The position numbers were made by a program, and so were the translations under genes. Below are positions 42,923-50,021 of a stretch of 64,000 nucleotides of DNA, piece by piece (within the stretch, counting starts at the first letter, position 1; every line of letters starts with the position of its first letter). The notes below the pieces were generated by a model. That model worked only from the letters and a program-made list of their open reading frames with translations, ran no database searches and was not told where the DNA came from. The DNA comes from Chromatiales bacterium (GTDB taxonomy: Bacteria; Pseudomonadota; Gammaproteobacteria; Steroidobacterales; Woeseiaceae), in the NCBI GenBank assembly GCA_004282875.1, contig SHLT01000001.1, forward strand, positions 62,001-126,000. Direction: 5' to 3'.

Positions 42923-43819
42923 ATGCCAAGAATTCTTGCCGTACTGAACCTGCTCTGCATCGCGAATCTTTCGTGGTCGGAGCCGGTACCGGCCTGGCTG
43001 GTGCGCCTGCCCGAAAGCACTCCGACGGTGTTCGTGGCAGAAACTAAAGAATCGGCATTCCATCGCTTCGATCGAACGGCAAATGGCGTGACCAGGGGGC
43101 GGCAGGAGTACATGTCCATCGGTCAGGCCGGGGCCGGCAAGCAACGTGCAGGTGACCAGCGCACGCCGCTGGGTATCTACTTTGTCACAGAGCAACTTGA
43201 CACGTCGCGCCTCCACGAAAAATACGGCGTCACGGCCTTTCCGCTCGATTACCCGAACGCGTGGGATCGGCGCCTCGGGCGCACGGGTGACGGCATCTGG
43301 GTGCACGGGGTTGATGCAAACGGCGGAAACCGTCCACCGCTCGATACCGACGGCTGTATCGCGCTGCCTAATGATCGCCTGCTTGCGTTGGAGGACCTGT
43401 TCGCCCCGAACGTGACGCCGGTCCTTATTGCGCAGGAACTCGCGTGGAGCGAGCCCAGCGTTGTTGCGGCGCTACGCGTCGCGCTCGAGGAGGCGGTGAC
43501 GGGCTGGGCCGGGAGTCTCGAGAGGGGCGATATGGCGACCTGGCTCGACTACTACGACGAGTCCTTCGAGCACTGGGGCATGAGCAAACCCGAGTGGGTG
43601 GCATTCAGCCTGCAGACGACAGGCCAGCGGCCTATAGAGAGCGTCACGGTCAGTGAGCTGCTGTTGCTGGGGGATCCGGTGGAGGAGGGTCTCTACCTCA
43701 GCCGCTTCAGGCTCGAAGTCAGGGAGGCGGACGTGGGCAGCGTCGTTTCCATGCGCCGAATGTACTGGCGCCGCTCAGGGAGCGGCGCCTTTAGAATCGT
43801 TGCTGAGGACAGCGGCTAG
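42923..43819 (+). CDS. Murein L,D-transpeptidase (YkuD) with C-terminal SnoaL/NTF2-like domain
   Basis: 298 residues. A signal peptide (about 1-19) is followed by the YkuD domain (about 35-175), with the catalytic Cys145 in DTDGCIALPN and the upstream His in GIWVHGVD. The rest (about 180-298: GWAGSLERGDMATWLDYYDESF) has the NTF2-like pattern of the Cds6-type C-terminal domain found on several L,D-transpeptidases. It forms or breaks meso-DAP crosslinks or lipoprotein-peptidoglycan links. It ends with a 4-bp overlap with the convergent dsbA-like gene. Confidence 0.87.
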   Translation: MPRILAVLNLLCIANLSWSEPVPAWLVRLPESTPTVFVAETKESAFHRFDRTANGVTRGRQEYMSIGQAGAGKQRAGDQRTPLGIYFVTEQLDTSRLHEKYGVTAFPLDYPNAWDRRLGRTGDGIWVHGVDANGGNRPPLDTDGCIALPNDRLLALEDLFAPNVTPVLIAQELAWSEPSVVAALRVALEEAVTGWAGSLERGDMATWLDYYDESFEHWGMSKPEWVAFSLQTTGQRPIESVTVSELLLLGDPVEEGLYLSRFRLEVREADVGSVVSMRRMYWRRSGSGAFRIVAEDSG

Positions 43820-44655
43820 CGAATGCCCTCGCGGACAGTGAGTTCCTCAATGAGTTCGATCAACTCGTCGTAGCCGCCGGCCTGTGCCGCGCTCGTGCGG
43901 TACTTGCCATTGACCACGACTGTCGGCACCGACGTGATGCCGTAGCGACGGATCAGGTCGCCACCCTTGCGCATTCTCGTGTTCACCTCGAACGAACTCC
44001 AGGTCCTGTTGAAGTCCTCGGAGGAAACGCCGAAGCGCGCGAACAGGCGCTCCACTGCGTCTTTCGACAACAGTTGATTGCCGCGATCGTGAAACTCGCT
44101 GAACACAGCCATGTGGAATGCGTCTGGATCTTCGAGAGTGCCGTTTTCCCCGAGGATGCTTTGCGTGTAATAGATCTGTGCGTGCAAAATGCCAGCCTGG
44201 TTCCAGGGCGCAGGGATGCGCACAAAACGAATCCCGGGATCCTTGTCGGCCTCCCAGCGATTCAGGAACGGATCGAGCGTGCGGCAATGCGGGCAGCTGT
44301 ACATGAACGCTTCGGAGACTTCGATCTTGTCGGCGCCGCCGAACGTCGTCTGGGCGGGCACCAGGCGAGTGTAATGCTGACCTTCCTTGAATTTCCACTC
44401 GCGGTTCAGGGCTTCGTTCGTGTCGGCAACGGCCAGCAGGATAGGCTCGTCCTCGGAATCTTCGACGGCGTCGGATTCTTCGACCAGCTCGATCTCTTCG
44501 TCAGCGGCCTCTTCGAGCGCAGCTTGGGTCGCGACCTCAGCTGCGGGCGCCTCCTCGACCGCGACGGCTTCCTGTGCGGCCGGTGCCGGCTGTTCTTCCT
44601 TGCTGCAGGCCCCGAGAACAAGGGCCATGACGGCAATCCAGACAATATGCTTCAT
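43816..44655 (-). CDS. dsbA: DsbA-like thiol:disulfide oxidoreductase, lipoprotein form
   Basis: 279 residues; ordinary DsbA is about 210. The signal ends LVLGAC, predicting lipidation at Cys17, followed by an unusual 60-residue Ala/Glu-rich acidic linker. The DsbA domain begins near residue 85 with the active site CPHC at 121-124 (MYSCPHCRTLDP) and the cis-Pro loop SVPTVVVNGKY. It oxidises cysteines of periplasmic proteins. Its position after the cytochrome c4 gene and near engB and polA is conserved in Pseudomonas and relatives. Confidence 0.92.
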   Translation of the reverse strand: MKHIVWIAVMALVLGACSKEEQPAPAAQEAVAVEEAPAAEVATQAALEEAADEEIELVEESDAVEDSEDEPILLAVADTNEALNREWKFKEGQHYTRLVPAQTTFGGADKIEVSEAFMYSCPHCRTLDPFLNRWEADKDPGIRFVRIPAPWNQAGILHAQIYYTQSILGENGTLEDPDAFHMAVFSEFHDRGNQLLSKDAVERLFARFGVSSEDFNRTWSSFEVNTRMRKGGDLIRRYGITSVPTVVVNGKYRTSAAQAGGYDELIELIEELTVREGIR

Positions 44656-44683
44656 AGTAACTTCCTGCCTCTCTCTGCGATGT

Positions 44684-45337
44684 CTATCTCAGACCCTGAA
44701 CATAGGAAGAAAGTGCCTCAATATCTTCCTTGCTGAGACGCACAGCGATGTCACGCATGATTTTCGTCTTGCCATCGGTCCGGCGCGTGCCGGCGGCGTA
44801 ATCGTTCAATTGCTTGGCGGTGTAGGCGGCGTGTTGTCCCTGCAGCGCCGGATACTTCGCCGCAGGGTTGCCACGCCCGGTCGGGCCATGGCATGCGATG
44901 CAGGCGGCTGCACCCGATTCAGGATCACCACCCCGGTACAGTGCTTCGCCGTGATCGACCAGCGAGGCGTCAGCGACAGCTTGTGCCGCAGCCGGCAGAC
45001 TCTCGAAATAAACGGCGAGGTCGGCAATATCCTCGTCCGATAGCGACATGGCCTGGCTCGACATCAGCGGGTCGTTGCGCGGAGCGACCCCTTCGGCGGG
45101 CACCATGCTGGCCCGGAAAGCGTGGAGCTGGGCCTGCACATACGGTGCATTCTGACCGGCGATGTTGGGCCACAAGGCGTTGGCGCTGTTGCCTTCGGCA
45201 CCATGACAGGCCGTGCATGTCAGTGCCTTGGCATTGCCGTCTTCAGCCGAGCCGTCAACAAGGCTGTCTGCCAGACCTGGGGTTGCGACGAGCGCCAGAC
45301 CGGCTGTCGCGATAAGCGTAGCGAGCTTGATTTTCAT
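44684..45337 (-). CDS. Dihaem cytochrome c4
   Basis: 217 residues with a signal peptide (1-23, GLAD). Two haem-attachment motifs, CTACH (41-45) and CIACH (146-150), lie in two similar cytochrome c domains. Axial Met ligands are probably in the SQAMSLSD region (first domain) and the KIMRDIA region (second domain). Cytochrome c4 passes electrons to terminal oxidases such as cbb3 in the periplasm. 28 bp separate it from the dsbA-like gene; the two form a conserved pair. Confidence 0.95.
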   Translation of the reverse strand: MKIKLATLIATAGLALVATPGLADSLVDGSAEDGNAKALTCTACHGAEGNSANALWPNIAGQNAPYVQAQLHAFRASMVPAEGVAPRNDPLMSSQAMSLSDEDIADLAVYFESLPAAAQAVADASLVDHGEALYRGGDPESGAAACIACHGPTGRGNPAAKYPALQGQHAAYTAKQLNDYAAGTRRTDGKTKIMRDIAVRLSKEDIEALSSYVQGLR

Positions 45338-45496
45338 AGTGTCTAACCGTTACTTTCCTGCGCCGGCGCGGGCCAACGCTGCGATAATGTCCATAGAGCC
45401 AGATTTGTCCTCTGAGTCGCACCGGATTCGGTGCCGGGATTCGATGCCTCGGACTCAGCAAGCGCGAATTATACACACAATCCACGGGGCATACCC

Positions 45497-46093
45497 ATGT
45501 CGCAGTACCCACAAGCAGCCTTCATTAAGAGCGCCAACGCGCCCTCCCAGTTTGTCCAGGATGAGGGCGCCGAAGTGGCGTTTGCGGGCCGCTCGAATGC
45601 CGGTAAGTCCAGCGCGATCAACGTCATCGTGAACCGTCGCCAGTTTGCCCGCACGAGCAAGACCCCGGGCCGGACGCAGCTCGTGAACTTCTTTACGCTG
45701 GCGGACGGCAAGCGCCTCGTGGACCTGCCGGGCTACGGATTTGCCAAAGTGGCCAGCAGCATGCGCAACCACTGGGCGGATCTCATGGCCGACTATTTTG
45801 AGACCCGCAAGAGCCTCGCCGGCATGTTCCTGATCGTGGATATCCGGCGCCAGCTGACCGACTTCGACCGCCAGATGCTGGCCTTCGCCGAAGCGGTGGG
45901 CTTGCCCACGCACGTGCTGCTGACCAAGGCCGACAAACTGAAACGGGGGCAGGCGGCCAAAGCGCTGCTCGAGGTCCGTCGGGATCTCGGCGAGGTGGCG
46001 ACGGTGCAGCACTTTTCGGCGCTGACGCGGCAGGGAGAGGGGGAAGCCCGGGCGAAGCTCGAGGAATTCCTTGCCCAGGATCGCGAGCAATAA
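45497..46093 (+). CDS. engB: Ribosome biogenesis GTPase EngB (YsxC/YihA)
   Basis: 198 residues from the ATG at 45497; an upstream in-frame start would add 22 residues with no family similarity. G1 is GRSNAGKSS (31-39), the G2 region is TPGRTQ, G3 is DLPGYGFAKV and G4 is TKADK. It is needed for 50S subunit assembly. The gene diverges from cytochrome c4 across 159 bp. Its stop codon sits at the 3' end of a predicted antisense sRNA terminator. Confidence 0.96.
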   Translation: MSQYPQAAFIKSANAPSQFVQDEGAEVAFAGRSNAGKSSAINVIVNRRQFARTSKTPGRTQLVNFFTLADGKRLVDLPGYGFAKVASSMRNHWADLMADYFETRKSLAGMFLIVDIRRQLTDFDRQMLAFAEAVGLPTHVLLTKADKLKRGQAAKALLEVRRDLGEVATVQHFSALTRQGEGEARAKLEEFLAQDREQ

Positions 46094-46201
46094 AAAGCCC
46101 CGAAGCACGTCCGTGCCCCGGGGCCGAAGAAGCAACAGGCTTGGGGTTACCTTGTTGCACGCCTGCTTAGGGAGGTAAACAGGCGAGTGACTTACGCACT
46201 C
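46092..46201 (-). ncRNA. Predicted sRNA, Spot 42/ErsA position
   Basis: About 110 nt on the minus strand, immediately beyond the engB stop. Four consecutive hairpins are visible. SL1 is GAGTG/CACTC (46201-46185). SL2 is GCCTG/CAGGC (46184-46161), with a loop containing ACCTCCCT, an anti-Shine-Dalgarno-like sequence. SL3 is GCAACAAGG/CCTGTTGC (46158-46132), with a C-rich loop TAACCCCAAG. A terminator stem (46124-46097, GCCCCGGGGCACG...CGGGGC arms) is followed by five U. A sigma-E-like promoter ends 6 bp upstream. Spot 42 in enterics and ErsA in Pseudomonas lie in the same polA-engB interval and in the polA direction. The call rests on structure and position, not on sequence matching. Confidence 0.68.
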
Positions 46202-46207
46202 AGAATA

Positions 46208-46236
46208 ATTAGAGCGTCGCGTTTCAGCAGAGTTCC
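46208..46236 (-). promoter_or_regulatory. Sigma-E/AlgU-like promoter of the predicted sRNA
   Basis: GGAACT (46236-46231) and TCTAAT (46213-46208) are spaced by 17 bp on the minus strand; this resembles the RpoE/AlgU consensus (GAACTT, 16-17 bp, TCTRA). The predicted start is at about 46201, the first base of the first hairpin. ErsA in Pseudomonas is known to depend on the AlgU-type sigma factor. The remaining sequence from 46237 to 46429 holds no gene that I can support; it presumably contains the promoter of the next gene. Confidence 0.6.
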
Positions 46237-46429
46237 CCAATCGCCGTAACATCATGATTTTCAGCGGAATTTAGTTTGGAGTGATTCTAATCCACCTGTT
46301 GTGTGGGCACCGATAACACCCGTGATTCCCGTCTCTTGTCCTAGTGTGACGCACTCGTCGCAATTTTCAGGATGCCCAACGTAGTATGGCGATTCCTGAA
46401 GAATGGCATAACGACAAGAAAGGTCTTCA

Positions 46430-49400
46430 ATGTCCAAGTCCAAGATAGTCCGATTCGGAATCCTGTTGTTCGTGCTGGGCGGGCTGGTCGTCTTCAAGCT
46501 TACCTACGAGCCGCCCTACGATGCGCAGGACGAGCCGTACGACGTCATCTACGGGGAAATGGCTGGGAACGGACGCCCGAATACTGAACGCAAGCCCCTC
46601 GAACCTGCGCAGGTGCACGGGGTTGGCAGGGACCGTTGGAAGGCTCCGCCATCCGCCTGGTTGCAAAACGAACGGGCTCTGGCCGAGACGACACTTGCAC
46701 GATCGGATATCGATCTCCTGATTCTGCCACTTCAGGGCGACAAGAACGCATTCGATCCTATTGAGCGTGCTTTGATAACGCGGCTTGTCAGTCAGAGTGT
46801 CGCAGCAAGCGAGCGCTTTGCAGTCGCCAACCCGACAGCCGTCATGCGCTACCTGGGCATGAATCGAACGCAGTACCCAAGCAAGGAAGTGAACGATCTC
46901 GCGCGGCTGGCGCGGGCGAAACGTGTTCTGATCATGGAGTCTGAACACGACCGGCAAGGCCATTGGTATCTGAGCGCGAACCTGTACGACCCGAGCGTCA
47001 ACGAAAACACGGCGACGAAGGTGTGGACCAAGCTCGAGTATTCAGCGGAGCGCCCGCCGGTGTTTGCGCTGGCAGAAATCCTTGATGAAGTGGCGGAGTT
47101 TGCGAGTGGTAGAGGATCACGAATAACGGCACGCCGCGCTCGCTTCGACCCCGCCGAATTTCAGTTTCCGGTGTCTGTCGAGAAGGCCAGAGAGCAATCG
47201 CGTATGTCTTCTATCCATGCGGCAGCCCACTTGCAGCTCTTAGCCATGTTGCATCCCGCAGGCGAATACAACGATGCGCGGCTCCAGTTGCTCGAGCGAT
47301 CGTTTGTCGAGTTGGCTAAAGCATCCCCAACTTCTGCCTATCACCGGTATTTCAAGGCACGTGCGCTGGCTTACCTTGGCCGAAGAAAAGCGGCGGTCAA
47401 CATGCTCACTGAGCCGCGGAACCGGCATGAGGCAGCTCTTCTTGATGCCCTGAACGGCAATCTCCCAGCGTTGAGAGATTACGTAGTGGACTCCGGGACA
47501 ACCCCGTTGGACTTCATGGTGTTGAAGGATATGCAATTTGTTGAGTCGCGGTATTGGGACAGGCTGGATCGTGATTACGTGGAGCAGTTCGCAATCGACA
47601 ATCTGCCCTGGGCGCCGATAATCTACCGCTCTCTTATGGAATATGAAGGATGGGGGAGCCCCACCACCGCGTATATCAAGGTCGGTCTGGAGGAGCTCGC
47701 TCCCGTTGATGGCGACTCACTCGAGGCATACATCGATGGTCAGACCGTTATTGGGAAATACCCGGATGAGCTGGACCTACTACGTCAATTGTGGCGCCAC
47801 ATTGACGCAATCCAGACGCCGGAGCAATTGCAGAGCCTGAGAGAAGTCGAAAATCACACGACCGTCACCGCAGTTGACGTTGCTGAGATTGCAAAGGCGA
47901 TCGCCGTCTCTGATCACATACGAGAAATACACGAGGATCTTACAAGGCGTGGGCTTCCCGAGTCCGCACTGCGGACGATCGCCGAGTTCGAGCCCATCTT
48001 CTCTGGGCATCCGGAAGTCACTCTGATGATGGCGGAGGCGCTTCGACAGCAGGCACAGGATGTCCAGGGTGCAGAGATGCAAACTCTGACACGAAAATAC
48101 CTTGAAGCCAGACTGAATGGTTTCTCCTGGTCGACAAACCTGTCGCCCAGAGCGATCGATGTGGCTCGTCGGTATTCAAATGCGCTCTCGAGAGTATCCC
48201 CAACTTCCATCCAAGGCTATTCGAGGACAGCGTTTGCGGGATATTCGCGCCGATACTTTGAATGGCCCAGAGGAGAGGGCTGGTTTCACGAGGTTGTTCC
48301 CCGGGAAATCCAAAGCGGTGCTCTGGACGAGTGCCTGGATGTCACGTGGACCAGCTTCTGGTGCCTGGGAGCGAAGATCGAAGAGGAAGCCAAGTCCGGC
48401 GGTGAGCCACAAGAGATTCGTGACGAGTTGCTTGCCGAACATTCCGACCGGTTTATTGGAAATCCACGGCGAGCTGAGTTCAACGTCATGTTTGCAAGGA
48501 AGTTTGGCGACGGTGACGTTGACCTCCGAGTTCTTCAGGAGCAGGTGGACGCCGGGTCTCCATCCTGGAATATTTATGAAGCGCTCGGCCGTATCTACAA
48601 ACGTCGAGGAGACTACGTAGCAGCACAGCAAACATGGTTGTCCTATCCGGACTTCAATACCGGCGATGGGCGAGTTTCTGTCGGTGACTCCCAGAACGCA
48701 GACTTTGCTGCGTCACAGTTCTTCTGGATTGGGCAACATGAACTCGCTCTGCCTCTTCTTTACATAGCCGCGGAAAGCGGTACCGGCTCCAGCGGGAGCA
48801 TGGCCTCCGCGCAACGGTTGGCGCTTATCGCCGGCGACCTGGAACTGGCCAGGGGATGGGCCGCGGAGCGCGTTCGCAGGTACCAGAGCAAACATGGCGC
48901 TCGAGATCTAATGGAACTACTTCACGTTACAGGGGAGTCGACTCGCGCATGGACCCTCTTCGAACAGATGCATGTGTCATGGCGAGAGCCGGAGATTTGG
49001 TCGAGCGCATTGGTAGGGCATCGACTGGAGTCGGCTAGCACCGGGTCGATCGCCGAGTGGATTGCCGAGTCCACGTTCCTAGACGATTCCGACTCCGGAG
49101 CTCGAAGGTCCGGGGGCGCAATGGATTTGGCACCACGCTATCTGTTACTGGCGGGACAGATGGACAGGACTCCCAGCCCTGATTTCCCGGCATTGGTATC
49201 TGACGCCTACTCGCGGCCAGGGTCTCAAAGGCGACCGCAGAACGATCCGAAGTTCGTGGCCGGCAACCCCGATCTCGAAAAAGCGAAGGCTGCCTACGCG
49301 GACACAGGATTCGAACACGTCTACCCGAGGCTCGCAGCTGCAATGTCAGCATTCCTGAATGGTGACTACGAACGTGCCCACAATGCGTTTCTTAATGCTG

Positions 49401-50005
49401 CTTCTTACAGGGACCTGGGTGAATACACGTCATACTACGCAATCAGTGCTGCAGAGTTGGGGCGCGAAGAGCATGTGGCGGCAGCGCTCGGTGTCAGGTT
49501 CTCAGAGTATCAAGAGCGGCTTAGAAATGAGCGAGTCGGAGGCGAAGGTCTCGGGGAGTTTTTTGACGACTATCTGGCATTCGCTGTGCTCGCAGCGTTC
49601 GACGGGCAGCACGACGAGGCGCTTCGCTACTTGAAGCTTGCGCTAAATGATCGCCCGTTCCTCGGGCGCCGCACGATCTACCCGATGTACCAGTTGGTTG
49701 ACGTGGCTGACAGGCTGTTTGAAGAGACAGGGGCCCAGGAGTATAGAGAGTTCGCGTTCGACCTCAGCCGCCGACATACGGTTATTTTGCCAATGCATGG
49801 CTGGGCCTATTTCGTCGTGGCCAAATACAGCGAAGTGCATGTAGAGCGAATCAAGGCCGCAGCATCCGGGTTGCACCTGGATCCGTTATCAGAACGCGGT
49901 AGCAAGTTGCCGAGAGACGTTCTGGACGATGCGAGAGAATTACTCGATAGATCCGGTCCGCCGTTTCTGCGACGCGCAGAAACAGGACTGCCCCAGTCGA
50001 CTTGA
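46430..50005 (+). CDS. Large orphan protein with N-terminal membrane anchor and TPR-like helical repeats
   Basis: 1191 residues, one uncleaved N-terminal hydrophobic segment (about 8-25), then a long alpha-helical protein. No enzymatic motif is visible. Helix pairs such as AAAMSAFLNGDYERAHNAFLNAASYRDLGEYTSYYAISAAELGREEHVAAAL (about 985-1035) and AVLAAFDGQHDEALRYLKLAL (about 1070-1090) resemble tetratricopeptide units. Residues 70-240 may form a separate alpha/beta domain (DIDLLILPLQGDKNAFDPIERALITRLVSQS). Base composition and codon use look less G+C-biased than the neighbouring housekeeping genes. AAAGG precedes the ATG. It sits between engB and polA, which are normally close neighbours, so it is probably an insertion. 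Function unknown. Confidence 0.75.
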   Translation: MSKSKIVRFGILLFVLGGLVVFKLTYEPPYDAQDEPYDVIYGEMAGNGRPNTERKPLEPAQVHGVGRDRWKAPPSAWLQNERALAETTLARSDIDLLILPLQGDKNAFDPIERALITRLVSQSVAASERFAVANPTAVMRYLGMNRTQYPSKEVNDLARLARAKRVLIMESEHDRQGHWYLSANLYDPSVNENTATKVWTKLEYSAERPPVFALAEILDEVAEFASGRGSRITARRARFDPAEFQFPVSVEKAREQSRMSSIHAAAHLQLLAMLHPAGEYNDARLQLLERSFVELAKASPTSAYHRYFKARALAYLGRRKAAVNMLTEPRNRHEAALLDALNGNLPALRDYVVDSGTTPLDFMVLKDMQFVESRYWDRLDRDYVEQFAIDNLPWAPIIYRSLMEYEGWGSPTTAYIKVGLEELAPVDGDSLEAYIDGQTVIGKYPDELDLLRQLWRHIDAIQTPEQLQSLREVENHTTVTAVDVAEIAKAIAVSDHIREIHEDLTRRGLPESALRTIAEFEPIFSGHPEVTLMMAEALRQQAQDVQGAEMQTLTRKYLEARLNGFSWSTNLSPRAIDVARRYSNALSRVSPTSIQGYSRTAFAGYSRRYFEWPRGEGWFHEVVPREIQSGALDECLDVTWTSFWCLGAKIEEEAKSGGEPQEIRDELLAEHSDRFIGNPRRAEFNVMFARKFGDGDVDLRVLQEQVDAGSPSWNIYEALGRIYKRRGDYVAAQQTWLSYPDFNTGDGRVSVGDSQNADFAASQFFWIGQHELALPLLYIAAESGTGSSGSMASAQRLALIAGDLELARGWAAERVRRYQSKHGARDLMELLHVTGESTRAWTLFEQMHVSWREPEIWSSALVGHRLESASTGSIAEWIAESTFLDDSDSGARRSGGAMDLAPRYLLLAGQMDRTPSPDFPALVSDAYSRPGSQRRPQNDPKFVAGNPDLEKAKAAYADTGFEHVYPRLAAAMSAFLNGDYERAHNAFLNAASYRDLGEYTSYYAISAAELGREEHVAAALGVRFSEYQERLRNERVGGEGLGEFFDDYLAFAVLAAFDGQHDEALRYLKLALNDRPFLGRRTIYPMYQLVDVADRLFEETGAQEYREFAFDLSRRHTVILPMHGWAYFVVAKYSEVHVERIKAAASGLHLDPLSERGSKLPRDVLDDARELLDRSGPPFLRRAETGLPQST

Positions 50006-50021
50006 CCCTGCGTCGCTGGAT

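Noticed and set aside
46097..46124. Hairpin after engB as engB terminator
   Set aside because: On the plus strand no T-tract follows the stem; on the minus strand five T follow, so it fits a minus-strand terminator (the predicted sRNA).
46261..46497. 78-codon open frame on the minus strand upstream of the orphan gene
   Set aside because: It overlaps the start of the plus-strand orphan gene and has no family-like features or good ribosome-binding site.
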